From: Oncomelania hupensis
Taxonomy: Eukaryota; Mollusca; Gastropoda; Littorinimorpha; Pomatiopsidae
Assembly (NCBI GenBank): GCA_036898135.1
Contig: CM072516.1
Coordinates: 20,264,693 to 20,328,692, forward strand
Length of the DNA: 64,000 nucleotides
Direction of reading: 5' to 3'
In this document: positions 33,801 through 45,839 of the stretch, piece after piece
Layout of the letters: each line of letters opens with the position of its first letter
Numbering within the stretch: the stretch's first letter is position 1
The notes under the pieces: model-generated
Told to the model about the DNA's origin: nothing
Database searches by the model: none
What the model saw: the letters and a program-made list of their open reading frames with translations, nothing else
Program-made: the position numbers and the translations under genes

Positions 33801-35443
33801 TGTCGCGGTAAAGTGTTGTTGTAATTGTATAGTGTAGCTTGACATCATAACATAAGCATTTCTGATACTGCATGGTGCGACTTGTTTTGCGTGTTAGGTT
33901 AGCCGTGCTCGAGTTTCACGTGTTTTTAACAGCAGCGTGAGCATAATTTGATGATTATGAATTTTGGTAGGAATATAGAGGGGAACGGTAAAGTTGTGAG
34001 CTGGGGCATTGGTTATTATTTTGTTTTCGCTAGCTATAAGCGGAGGTGTTTTTTTCTGTTTGAAACACACACACCGGAAAAACAGTGATTGTAGCGGGAC
34101 CAGAGCTGTTTAAATAGTCTAGAGCTTTTACAGTGGCAACAGACCTTAGTGTTCGAGTGACTTAGTCTGTAGAGGGCAGTTTTGTTTAGGCAAAGTTGCA
34201 CTGCGCCGAGTGTCCGCCCCATCACACTGCACGGACTGGTAAGTGGCTTTTGCTCTTTCTACCGTGGCTTGAAGCTTGGTGTGAACGAATGTGTTGTGTG
34301 CATGGATTTATTTTCAGTCGCTAGTTTTCATTTTGTAAATTTTATTAGCATTTCATAATAAGGAGGGGGGAAGGAGTGACCGGCTTCATGTAGAGCGAAT
34401 GCGTACGAAATGTGAGTGTGATAATTTAATTAAATATAGATAATGTTACATTTATTTATTCTGTGTATTTACGGACTTTGTAGCAGATTTTCAAGGGAGG
34501 CTTCTTTGATAGTTTTTGTCATGGAATTACACTATATATACATCGTAAATGTAAAAATGGAGATGTGGCTTTATTAGATCAAGATGGTGGTGCCGTAATT
34601 ATAATTATAGATGATTAAGTAAAGACTATTCATTGACACTGGAGATTGCTGTCGCCATTTTGATAAAGACTATGAATAGTAAATTGGGATATGTGTTTAT
34701 GAATGCACCAATGGTTGCAGGATGAGTCTTCTGTCATCTTCTCCTCCTTTCCACACCTTCGGTTCATTCTGTTTCACGCTACGTCATCATTTTGTTCCAT
34801 CGCATGGCATTTCTCACCTGCGTGGGCTGGCTCAAGGGCGTAACAACCAAGTTCATGCCTGGCGACATCATCGCCTACCTTCTCTCACTCTCGACCTCCG
34901 TCGCCGTTTCATCGTTTTGCCGGAGGGTCGAGGGTTGACAACGTTGTGATACGGTAGGGCGGTATAAGGGCATGCGACGCCTGCCCGAGCTCCAGACAGC
35001 AGGAAGTCACTTATTTTATATACGTATAAACTTTATTGCTTGACTTGCAAGAGTGAGATCTACAGACAGATATCAGAATATTGTGGTTATCAGATGAAGA
35101 AAAGACATGACTTGAGATAGACTTTCGTCTGGTTAAACATTTTATTCAATGATGCCAAGACTCTATTAGAAGATAACATTATTGTTCTAAAGTGATTTTT
35201 CATATTGGATAATTCAAGTTTAAGGCTTATCATTGAATCATCCAATTTCATTTTCTTTTTTGTAAATATTTAGTTAGAATGTATAGAATGAATGCTTGTA
35301 TTGCGTGAGAAAGAGTGAGCGTTTTGTTTGAAATAAATTGTTTATTATTGCACCTTGGGTTTTGTGTCATTTGTTATTAAGGGTAAGTAGATAGTTTGCA
35401 GGGAAGGGTAGGGGGGTGTAATGTCTGGCCTTATGCCGTGACA
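33801..35443 (+). repeat. Solo long LTR (1643 bp) in the pol of Gmr1-like copy 1
   Basis: Begins TGTCGCGG and ends CCGTGACA, inverted LTR-type termini, with a 5-base TSD ATGAC (33796-33800, 35444-35448). Near the 3' end a poly(A) signal AATAAA (about 35332) is followed by a U5-like stretch. A splice-donor-like GGTAAGT occurs at 34239. No internal gene. Architecture resembles the LTRs at 39827, 49795 and 55437. Confidence 0.75.
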
Positions 35444-35448
35444 ATGAC

Positions 35449-38003
35449 TGATGGCCAATTTCTCCTTGCCAACGGAAAATCCATCCCCGTCGTCGCCAGC
35501 GCAGCTGTGACCGTCCAGAACATGCCCGTTTCCAATGGACGCGTCGGAAATCATGAAGTGACTGTTCCTAGAGACTATGGCTGCAGTGGGGTCATCGTCA
35601 GGGAAGATCTAATCGCTAAAGAACAGTTCACTGGCGATTCAAAATGGACACTCATGGTCGACAGCAAATGTGTGAAAGCGCCAGTTGCGAAGATTCAAGT
35701 CAGCACCCCTTTCTACATAGGCGAAGTAGAAGCGGTTTTTGCCTGAAGAAGCCGCAATACGATTTAATGATCGGGAACATCGACGGCGCGAGACGACCCG
35801 ACGACCCCGATCCAGAGTGGAGTCCTGCCTCAACCCAACGCGTCGAAGTTGTGGAGGAGGATCCATTGCCATTTCCCGATGGAGACCTTACAGAGCTGCT
35901 ACGGGACAATGTGGCTACTCCGGCTCAGCCCTGCCGACCAGAGGTCGTCGGTGGCTCAAGCCAAGAGAGACAAGACGTGTACGCCACTGAAGGTCGCCGA
36001 CAGCTCCAAAGCCGCTATCGTGGACAGAGATAAGCTGATCCAGCTCCAGGAAGCTGATAGTACTTTAAACAAGTACAGGAACCGCAAAGACCACGTGACC
36101 AAAGGCAGTGGCACGGTCTATTTCGAGGAGAAGGCCAAGATCATGTACCGAATCTTCCAGCACCCGAGGGTCAATGGCGGTAAACCTATACGTCAAGTCT
36201 TGGTATCGTTACCTCTAAGGCGCCAAGTGATGGAAGTAGCTCACGACTCTATCATGGGAGGACACCTAGGCATCAAGAAGACGTCGGACAGAATCCAGGC
36301 AGCGTTCTACTGGCCAGGACTTCATGCGGACGTCAGCCGTTTCTGCCGATCATGTGATATTTGCCAGAAAACCATACCTCGAAGAAGGGTTCCTAAAGTG
36401 CTTATGCAGAGGATACCCCTGATTGACCGACCTTTCAAGAGGGTGGCCTTAGACTTAATCGGCGAAATAACGCCTCCGAGTGAAGAAGGTCACCGGTGGG
36501 TACTGACTTTAGTGGACTATGCGACTCGGTACCCAGAAGCAGTGCCTCTGAAGAAGATTGACACTGAAACTGTTGCAGAGGCACTGGTTGGACACGCTTA
36601 GCAGACTTGGAGTGCCTGAAGAAATCCTGACAGACCTCGGGACGCAGTTCGTCTCTGACTGCATGAAGGAGAGCAACAGACTGCTGAGCATCCGGCATTT
36701 GACTACGACACCCTACCATCCGATGTGCAACGGGCTCGTCGAAAAGTTCAATGCTACGCTGAAGTCCACCCTGAAGAAACTATGCAGCGAGCAGCCCAGA
36801 CAATGACATCGCTACATCAACGCCTTACTTTTCGCCTAAAGAGATGTACCGCAGGAGTCCACCGGCTTTTCTCCGAGCTGCTGTACGGAAGAACCATCCG
36901 AGGGCCGATGCACATCCTAAAAGAACTGTGGACGAAAGAAGTAGAGACCCCAGAGGTGAAGAACAGCTACCAGTACGTGTTTGAGCGACGGGAGAAGCTG
37001 GAGCAGACTTTCGAGATAGCCAGAGAAAACCTGAAGAAGTCCCAGGACTGTGGAAAGCTCTAGTATGATCGTAGAGCTGTGAACAGGAAGTTCAAACCTG
37101 GCACCGACCACAACAAGTTGCTGATGCAGCGGAAAGGCCCGTACGAAGTGGGGACAGTGGTGGGAATCAACGACTACAACGATTCCAAGATATACCACGC
37201 CAACCTCCTTAAGCTGTACGTGGAAAGGCCATCAGAGACTGTACACGCAGCAACAGCAGCTGTGATCGACGACAGCTTTAACAGCGAGGAACTGTTGGAA
37301 CTTGGAGACTTCCACAGCAAAGAAGGCATCGATGATGTTAAGCTAGGACCAAGTTTGACGGAAGGTCAAAAGTTGGAGCTCAAGGACCTTATGGGCGAGT
37401 TTTCCCATAGCTTCAGTGATGTCCCAGGCTCTACGACTTTGGTCGAACATGAAGTTCATTTCACTTCAAATATTCCCGTTCGATCCAAACCCTTCCCGAT
37501 CCCTTTCAAGGCACGTGAATCCTTGAAGAAAGACATCGATGAGATGCTGAAGATGGGCATCATCAGGGAGTCCAGGTCCCCCTACGCATCATGAAGAAGA
37601 AGGACGGGAGCAACAGAGTATGCATCGACTACAGGAAGGTTAATAAGATCACCGTCTTCGACCCCGAGCCGATGCCTACTGCAACAGACCTCTCGGGGAG
37701 TAAAATATTCTCGAAGATTGACCTCTGCAAGGGTTATTGGCAAGTCCCCGTGCGTCAACAGGACATACCAAAGACTGCTTTTATAACTCCTGATGGGACG
37801 TACAAATGCATGAGGATGCCTTTTGGCATGGTCAACAGCGGAGCTGCCCTGAAGAGAGAAATGAGGAAGATGCTCAAAGGGATGGACAACGTCGTGTGTT
37901 ACTGGGACGACCTGCTAGTCCACACCCACACCTGGGAAGAGCATCTGCAGACCTTGAGGGAGCTATTTCACCGTTTAAAAGAAGCTAACCTGACAGTGAG
38001 ACC
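35449..38003 (+). pseudogene. pol of Gmr1-like copy 1: protease, integrase, reverse transcriptase
   Basis: Aspartic-protease region first, active-site motif altered to RDYGCSGVIV (DSG in the younger copy). Integrase (about 36170-36830): HDSIMGGHLG and CRSCDIC form the zinc-binding domain; VALDLIGEI, ILTDLGTQF and CNGLVEKFNATL carry the D, D and E residues. A linker follows, then RT (37380-37995): KKKDGSNRVCIDYRKVNKIT, KIDLCKGYWQVPV, TYKCMRMPFGMVNSGAALKR, VVCYWDDLLVHT. Multiple frame changes and stops (about 35745, 36600, 36806, 37063, 37594). The RT thumb is cut by the RTE element at 38004 and continues at 44444. No RNase H. Confidence 0.85.
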
Positions 38004-38019
38004 TGTCCTGTCCTGTCCT

Positions 38020-38381
38020 GTCCCGTAACCCGGAGGTCGTAGGGGCACCACAGATGATCGTTTAACCAGCATACTCCATATTTCTCTGTCCTCAGCAGCC
38101 CTGATGGCTTCGCTCGGTGTCAAACCAGTCCATTCTCGAATGTTGTCCTCCCACCTCTTTTTCGATCTCCCTCTTCTTCTACCTCCTTGCACTGTGCCTT
38201 GCAGAATAGTCTTTGCAAGGCCTGATGATCTGGTGACATGGCCATACCATCGCAGTGTCCGTTTCTTCACCAATGTGAGCAGGTCATCGCGTTGTCCAAT
38301 GGCTTGTGTGATGGTCTGTCAGACTTCGTCGTTGGTGATGTGTTGTGTATAGGAAATGCCAAGAAATCTTCTGTAGCACCT
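38020..38381 (-). pseudogene. RTE copy B ORF2, C-terminal piece
   Basis: Encodes the RTE C-terminus (RTLRWYGHVTRSSGLAKTIL, GGRRRGRSKKRWEDNIREW) and the stop region leading into the tail. Continuous with 41847-44435 once the L2 is removed. Confidence 0.85.
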
Positions 38382-38411
38382 AGACATGTGTTGAGAGGTA
38401 TATGTGGTTGC

Positions 38412-39605
38412 GTGTAGAACAGAGACCGTTCTTCTTTGCGTTCTAAATGATCTTCTGATTTCTTTAGACAAAGACAAAATTTCAGTTCTTCTTCTCTTGG
38501 ATCTTTCGGCCGCTTTTGATACTATCGATCATGAAATTCTGTTATCACGTCTCAATAACGATTTTGGAATCCAAAACAGTGCTCTTAACTAGTTTCGGTC
38601 TTATCTCTCAGAAAGAAAACAAGCTGTTCTCGTAAACGGTATTAAATCTACCGCACAACCGCTTGATTTTGGCGTTCCTCAAGGCTCTGTGCTTGGCCCT
38701 ATTCTGTTCATTCTGTACACCTCTCCTCTCTCACGTCTCATTCACTCACATTCTGTCCGCCACGAAATGTATGCTGATGACACCCAACTTAATCACTCTG
38801 ACTCTCCTTCTAACTACAATCATTTAGTTCAGACCCTTCAAGATTGTGTTACTGAGGTAAAATCTTGGATGTCAAGCTAAATGATAACAAAACTGAGGCC
38901 CTCCGTGTTTCTCCGTTATCTGCAGACCCCTCTTCTCTTCCCTCAACTATCACTGTTGAAACTACTTCTATTTCTTTTTCTGACACTGTTCGCGAACTTG
39001 GTTTTTTTCTCGATCAGGATCTCTCCATGCAGCAACACATTGCAAAAACTTGTCAGATTGCATACATTGAACTTAGACGCATAAGCTCCATTCGACAGTA
39101 TCTCACACAAGAAGCAACAAAAACACTAGTTAGCGCATGCATTCTGTCTAGATTGGATTATTGTATTTCACTCCTTGTAGGTTGCACACAGAAAGTCCTT
39201 AGACCTCTTCAGCAAGTCCAAAACTCTGCGGCTAAACTCATCTTCAAAGCACGGAAATCACAGCATTGCACGCCTCTCTTTCAAGGGCTATACTGGCTCC
39301 CAATTGAGCAACGAATTAAATATAAAACCTCATGTCTCTGCTACCACATCATCTCTGGGACTGCTCCTAGCTATCTTTCTGAACTTTTGACTGTCTATGT
39401 TCCTTCTCGGTCTCTCCGCTCCTCTGCAGATGAAAGGATGTTCCGTGTACCAGAATACCACAGGGTAAGACACGGTGGTAGAGCTTTCAGTTTCTTCTCC
39501 GTTCAGACCTGGAACTCGCTACCTCGGTCCGTCCATCACAGTCCTTCACTAGCGTCTTTTAAAACGAACTTGAAGATGCATCTTTTTAGAGAGGCCTTTT
39601 CTTAG
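38412..39605 (+). pseudogene. L2-type reverse transcriptase fragment
   Basis: Starts within RT (VSLLLLLDLSAAFDTIDHEIL-type block near 38490; exact piece LLLLDLSAAFDTIDHEILL). Then FGVPQGSVLGPILFILYTSP and MYADDTQLNH with catalytic ADD, and the C-terminal SRLDYCISLLVG, LPIEQRIKYKTSCLCYHIIS and VQTWNSLPRSV segments. Breaks: stop near 38589 and a small deletion/frame change near 38870. Ends at TAG 39603-39605. Related to, but distinct from, the intact L2 at 4285-8049. Confidence 0.8.
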
Positions 39606-39747
39606 GCGCCATGAGTGAGTGTTGTTAGTTATTTTTGGTGTTGAGATGTATATGTGGTTGCGTGTTATTGACCAATGTACGCATGTTGTGTTTACATTTG
39701 TTTGTGTAAAGCGCTTTGTGATTTTGGAAAGCGCTGTATAAATTGCC

Positions 39748-39826
<79 letters not shown>

Positions 39827-41833
39827 TGTCACGCTACGCAGTTTGCAGTCGTGCGCCTATGTATATAGTTTAATCATCAGCCTGTACATAGAGGTTAAAA
39901 GTTACGGTAGTAAGGGGAGAGTATCAGAATAAAATTAATTAAGCTTATAAGTAATAAAAGTAGCGAATGAATTGCGCCCGTGCAGAACGTACTATGTTAG
40001 GAAACAGTATAGTGGGCTATTTTGTTATTGAGAAGATTGATTGCTGCCATGCGATTTGCTATGTGTGGAATGCGTGCTCTAATCGCGAACGGTGCTGGAA
40101 ATAAATTATAATTGAAATGAGTATATTCTAGAACATTCTAGGCTAACCGTATAAAACCCCATGCACTGTATATCTTGATAGGGGCAGAAAGATTTTCACA
40201 TCGCTTGTGTAGCAAGAATCGGCGGATCTGAGTTTTGTCAAGGTGACAGATAGTGACTTTGTCTGTGGGTCGTACTGATCAGACTGTCAACGAAAAAGAG
40301 CCTAGTATTCGGAAGAGGAGGACTATTTTGGGAACACTTTGGGAAGTGTTTGTTTAACTGGAAGTGTCTTAAGCAGCTTTGAATACCTGCTGTGTATTCT
40401 CGGTGAAATCCGAGCTACCTACATGTAACGTCGGGTGACCTATGACTCCATCTAGGACTTCTTGTGCCCTGTGTACCACCTTGTAACCATCTGTGCCTGT
40501 GTGTTTGTCCCGTCGTTTGTGTGTCTTTGTCAACAGGCCGGAGGACTCCCACTGGTAACCGTAAGTTGCTTGTCTCAATTTCTCAGTTGGCCATATCGTT
40601 CGGGGGGTCTGGGTTATGAGTGCGAGCGTGAATGAATAGTTAATTATGTTTTCCTAATTCTATTTTATGTTTCATATTATTTGCTACATAAATACCAGAG
40701 TGAGTGAAAGGATTTTCTAAAATGAATTATAAATTAAATGATTATAAATTAATATAAGAGAATTCACTGTTATGTAGCGAAGGGATGACAGAAAGGACGT
40801 GAATGGAAATGCATGTGTGCAACGGCAGAAGTTATGACAGCGAGAATGGTTTGGAATGATGAAAGGGAGACAATCATTCCGTCAGCGGAATTATTGTGCA
40901 ATATATTGTAATATAATTATTAATGGTTGTGTATTTTGTATGTATTGCTGCAGATGTACCAAAACCTAAAACCAGATCATTGATTGCCGTGCTGTAGCCT
41001 AGCTGGGGAGATGTTGGTGTGACACGTCCTATGACGATGGGTGTTTCCTTGAGTCGACCTTAGTACCAAAGGTTTAAGTAGTCGAAAGGAAAACCTTATT
41101 TTGTTTACAAAACACACACACACACACACCCCACAATTCACAACAAATAATTATAACTATTGATAAACAGTTGTGAGAAACAAGAATTTATTTACATGTG
41201 ATAACTTATAAATTACAGCACGTTGAAATATATTTAATTTGAATTGAATAATAAACATTGTTTATGTAATATTATCTACCTGATAAAGTAGCCTTGTGAT
41301 TGTATAGTTTTGTCTGGGGGAATTAATTCGCCAGATCTTTACTAGTTAATAATTTAGATTATTTTCTTACAAATTCTATTTGTATAAAATATAAATTTTC
41401 TTTATCATTTTGTATAACGTAAAAGGGTTGTAATAGCTGTTTGAAGTTTAAGTGAAACAGGGTTTGAATATTTATAAAGATTTAAAGCAATTGCTTACAT
41501 TTATTTACCTTGTTGTCAGTAAGCTGATCCAGACGTAATTATTATAAATCTTTTGTACATTTTGTAGTTAGTCATTTATCTCATTTTTGATTTAATTATC
41601 ATTACTATTTTGAGCGAATTGTTTATGTATTAGTTTTGGGTTGTATTAGTGGGGTTGGAAGGTTGGGAAGTGGGAAAAAGGGAGTTAATTTTGAGGGTGA
41701 ATGTGTGAGTGAAATAAAGAAATTGTCTTGTCACTTCTGGTTTTGTCTTTTAGAGTTTATTTAGGTGTTGGGTTATTTTCTCGTGTGGAAGTTGCACATG
41801 TCGAACCTCTGTTGAGGCAGTTGGGACGTGACA
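39827..41833 (+). repeat. Solo long LTR (2007 bp) in the L2 TTA tail
   Basis: Begins TGTCACGC and ends GACGTGACA, with 5-base TSD TTATT (39822-39826, 41834-41838). A TATA-like TATAAAA occurs at about 40150, and AATAAA at about 41714 precedes a ~115-base U5-like end. A (CA)n run lies near 41110-41127. No gene seen. Orientation is inferred from the poly(A) signal. Confidence 0.75.
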
Positions 41834-41846
41834 TTATTATTAATAA

Positions 41847-44435
41847 CACCTCATCTCCATGCTTTGTATTCTTCGTTGGAGATCTGCTGTGAGGGTCCAT
41901 GCTTCGCAAGCATATAGGACGATGGAGATGACAAGGGAGCGCAACAGCCTTACTTTGTAATGTAGACTGATGGTCCTGTCTTTCCAAATGGACTTCAACC
42001 TTGTCAGGGCAGCAGTTCTTTGTGCAATCCTGGAGAGGACTTCCTGTCGGGACCCATTGTCTGATACAATGGCTCCTAAATATTTGAAGCTATGCACTGT
42101 GTTGAGGGATTGGCCTTGGACTTTGATGTCCGTGTTGATGCCATTGGTGTTGTTGGTCATAATTTTGGTCTTCTCTGCACTTATTTCCATTCCATAAGCT
42201 CTGGAGGTGGTGTCAAGCCTCTGTACCAGCTGTTCAAGTTCTTGTTCCTCTCCAGCCAATCCATCAATGTCATCCGCAAAACGAAGATTGGAGATTGCTC
42301 TACCCCCTATGCTGACTGTGCCTTCATGATCTGCAAGAGCATTTGACATGATGCGCTCTAGGAAGATGTTGAAGAGTGTTGGAGAGAGTAGGCATCCTTG
42401 ACGAACACCGATTGTTGTTCTGAACCAGTTCCCGATGGCGCTGTTGTGGAGGACTGCACTGGTAGCCTTGTCATACAGGCTTTTGATGACTTCAATAATT
42501 TTAGAGCTGACATTGTACACTTTCATTGTTGCCCATAGAGCTGCATGCCAGACTCGGTCAAACGCCTTCTTGAAGTCTATGAACACATGATATAGATGTT
42601 GTTGATGCTGTAGGTATTTCTCACAGATTATTCTGAGGTTGAAAATCTGTTCAGTGGTACTTCGCCCTTCCCTGAATCCTGCTTGTTCTTCAGCTATGAT
42701 TTGTTCAGCTTGGGGTTTCAACCTGTTGAGTATTATTTTCAGGAGGACCTTGCTAGGAAGGCTGATGAGGCTGATAGTGCGGTAATTTGCACACTCCTGA
42801 AGGTTACCTTTTTTTGGGAAGAGTGATGACAAGCGACTGGGTCCATGGTATAGACCACTCCCCACTCTGCTAGATTTTGTTACAGATAATGGTGAGGGCA
42901 TCAATCATCGCTTCTCCTCCTGCTTGTAGCAGTTCCGCGGGTATGTTGTCCACCCCCGCTGACTTCCCTTTCTTTAGCGATTGCATTGCTGCCTCAACTT
43001 CTTCCCTGAGAATTGGGAGGATTTCTTCTTCTTCTTTGTTCTCGGGACATGCTAGAACTGATGGGTCTCCATTTGGTGTATGGTTGTAAAGGTCTGAGCA
43101 GTACTCTGTCCATCTGTCCAATACTTCTTGTTTTTCTGTAAGGCATATGCCAGACTTGCTTTGGATCGTGGAGACTTTGGGCTGTTTGACACTTGTCAGC
43201 CGCTTCACAGTCTGGTAGGCCTTCTTGCTGTTGTTCTTGTTCAGACTGTTCTCTATTTCCTGGCATTGATCTTCTATCCAGTTTCCCTTTGCTGTGCGCA
43301 TGCCTTTTCGGATGTCATTGTTGATTTTTCGGTAGGCATCAGCTCCCTGTGAGGTGTTCTTTTTCTTTTTCATCCCTCTTCGTTTATCACACAGATCCAA
43401 AAGTTCAGGTGTGATCCACGGCTTCTTCTTTGGTCGGTGCTTGCGAAGAATCTCAGTGGCGGCATCTGTCACAGCTGAGTTGAAGGTGGTGGTCATGGTG
43501 TTGACATCTACTTCACCAGCCCCCAAAATGAGCAGTGGTGCAAATTTCCCTCCAATTGTGGCCTGAAATAGTTCTGCCACCTCCGGGTCTTGCAGTTTGT
43601 CCAGGTCGAACTTCAGTCTAGTGCACTTTGCTGTATTTACTCTCTTCAAATGGAGCCGGAAAGACAACATCACGAGATCGTGGTCACTTCCGATGTCTGC
43701 TCCTGGAAAAGTTCGTGTCCTTCCAATGTTGATGCTTGATCTGAAGCGTTTCTTGACCATGATGTAGTCTATTTGGTTGTGATGCTCCCCGCCGGGACTG
43801 TGCCATGTCCATCGTCTGGAGTTTTTGTGGAGACCAAGCGTGTTTGCCAGTACCAGATTGTTGTATCTGGCAAACTCCAAGAGTATCAGACCCCTCTCAT
43901 TTGTCTCGTTGTTGCAGTGGAGTCCACATGTGTCTGCCCAGTTGTGGTTTACATCTTGGCCAACCTTGGCATTTCAGCCGCCTTGCACTATGACTATGTC
44001 CTTCTTCGGCACTTGGTCAAGGACCGCCTGTAGATTTTCATTAAAATCCTCCACTTCGCTGTCGTCATAGTCTGATGTTGGGGCATAGGCCTGGATGATG
44101 ATGATGTTGAAAGGGGCTGCTCTCAGGCGGATGGTAATGAGTCTACTGTAGACTGGGCGGCAACCCATGACAGTGGCTAGAATGTTCTTGTGGACCAAGA
44201 ATCCAACGCCGTGTTCGTGCCTGTCATCTCTACCGCTGAAATAGAGCTTGTGGCCTTTGTCGGTCGTTGTTTCACCTAGGCCTTTCCAGCGCAGTTCGCT
44301 GATGCCTAGAACGTTCCATCGATAGTGGTCCAACTCGTGGGCCAGTTCTTCTAATTTTCCTTCCGCAGTTAGGGTCCTGACATTCCAGGTTCCTATGACG
44401 ATGTTGTTTCTCGTGCGGATCTTGCTAAATTGTCC
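41847..44435 (-). pseudogene. RTE copy B ORF2, endonuclease and RT part
   Basis: Minus-strand endonuclease (44400-43000): NNIVIGTWNVRTLTAEGK, LGISELRWKGLGETTTDKG, IGSDHDLVMLSF. RT (42904-41847): GVDNIPAELL, HVFIDFKKAFDRVWH, GVRQGCLLSPTLFNIFLER, LRFADDIDGLAGEEQ. Breaks near 43900-43960 and a frame change at a 7-T run (42809-42815). Otherwise well preserved; this copy retains the standard GSDHDL and FDRVWH motifs lost in copy A. Confidence 0.88.
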
Positions 44436-44443
44436 GTGAGACC

Positions 44444-45839
44444 AGGCAAGTGCATTCTGGGAGCTGACAACGTAGACTTCGTCGGACATCCGACGGAAGA
44501 AGGAGACAACGGATGATGCACTGACTCCCAGAAAAGCCCATGAGATCATTGTATTTGACCCTGGGCCGAGGACAACCGTAACGGACGGGGCGTGGTTTCC
44601 TTGCGGATGAAAGAACTATGACAGAGTTCAAATTATGGTTTTAATACAATGTTAGAAGTGTACCACAGTTGTTGGAATTGATTTAATGTTTTAACAAATT
44701 TTAGAGGCGTATTACAGTTGCTGGAAATGCTTAGCTCTGATCTAAAGAAGTCTGTGTTAGTGTTGATAATAAGAGGTTATACAAACGAAAACGTCATTAG
44801 CGCCGAATTATCCAAACTTTAAGGAAGCGGAAGATAAATGAATTGTTGAGATATATGATTAAAAGGGGTAGTGGAAATGTCAGAAATTGTTTTGGGTTTT
44901 GTGAAACTAAAACAAGAAACAGAAAATAAGAAGTAAAACAAGAAATATGTTTGTTGATTATGGGAGTGGGTTATAAAGGAAATTTGTGAAGCATGAATAT
45001 AAATAAAGACATTGATAGGTTTGGTTATTCAGCAATACAGTGTTATTGTATAATATATTTGTAAATATTAAGAGATGTGGAGGTGATTACAAGTATAGAT
45101 GCACTATTAATAATTTAGAAATACATGTAATGGTTTAGAGGTTAGGTGAGTGTTTAAAAGTAATAAGATAGGTAGTGAGGAGATGTCTTGGTCTGGGAAA
45201 GTAAATTTTTATTAAAGTTAGAGGAAAGACGTGGAGTGTGGTTAATGTAGTTTTGTTTCACCTTTAACATCGCGTAGCCGGTTAGGCGGCAAAAGAAATT
45301 CCACAGAATGGTGTAAGGATGATAAGAGATCGTGAAGCTGTTTGGGAAAGTGTCTGGAAATTAATATTAATAAGAGAAAGAACGCATGTCCATATAGGTG
45401 TTGTTATAAATATTCATAGTTGCACTGTTGACCAATCGTTATTAAGTTGGGAGGCGTAATGTTGAGACTGAATACCCGTTTTGATATATAAGATGACGCA
45501 CGAGTGAAAGGAGCAAGCGACCGCTCTCTGTCTCAGCTCTCAGTTTCTTTGTTCTCTGCCTCCACATTAAGTGTTGGAATTATACTAGAAAGGTAGGATG
45601 AAGATTTGGTATTTTGATGTTTTGATGTGTGTTGTGCAATAAATAAATAGTTAGAAATATAGTTGATCCCCGGACGTGAAGGCGATGAGCTGACCGCGTC
45701 ATAGAACATTGACTGTGTGGATGAACTGTGAACATTGACAGTATCCAGACAGACTGAAATGTTTTAATTATGGACTTTGTTCATTGCGTCTCAACGTTGT
45801 TGAAAGAAATTAAGTAAATTTCTTCTTGAGTGGGGGTTA
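44444..45839 (+). pseudogene. End of pol and 3' UTR of Gmr1-like copy 1, split by an LTR-like insertion
   Basis: 44444-44616 continues the RT thumb (KCILGADNV-type block) with frame damage, and 45703-45839 holds the 3' UTR ending in a purine-rich tract TGAGTGGGGGTTA before the LTR. The RT thumb passes directly into a short tail with no RNase H, the same junction as in the copies at 54496 and 57802. Confidence 0.7.
44617..45702 (+). repeat. Solo LTR-like insertion with non-canonical TATGAC/GTCATA ends
   Basis: Interrupts Gmr1-like copy 1 with TSD AGAAC (44612-44616, 45703-45707; one base is ambiguous). The ends TATGAC and GTCAT(A) are inverted. Near the 3' end a TATA-like TTGATATATAAG (about 45480) lies ~150 bases before AATAAATAAATAG (about 45640), followed by a U5-like stretch, as in an LTR. 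About 1.09 kb; no coding sequence. Confidence 0.6.

Larger units (their letters stand above)
38382..41846 (+). mobile_element. L2-type LINE, 5' truncated, carrying a solo LTR in its tail
   Basis: Flanked by CACCT (38377-38381, 41847-41851) inside RTE copy B. Encodes the RT and C-terminal part only. The 3' end has the L2-type hairpin region (AAAGCGCTTTGTGATTTTGG then AAAGCGCTGTATAAATTG, 39708-39749) and a (TTA)n tail, into which a 2-kb LTR was inserted. The 5' junction contains a 28-base copy of its own 3' UTR. Confidence 0.8.
38004..44435 (-). mobile_element. RTE-clade LINE copy B, split by an L2
   Basis: Inserted in RT of Gmr1-like copy 1 with an 8-base TSD GTGAGACC (37996-38003, 44436-44443). 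The minus-strand 3' tail is (AGGAC)n rather than the GGATA of copies A and C. 5' truncated relative to copy A, starting at the equivalent of about 9806. Interrupted by 38382-41846. Coding parts: 44549-43974 region, 43880-42870, 42904-41847, then 38381-38020. Confidence 0.88.

Noticed and set aside
39675..39932. Poly-leucine open frame
   Set aside because: Lies across the L2 TTA tail and LTR start.
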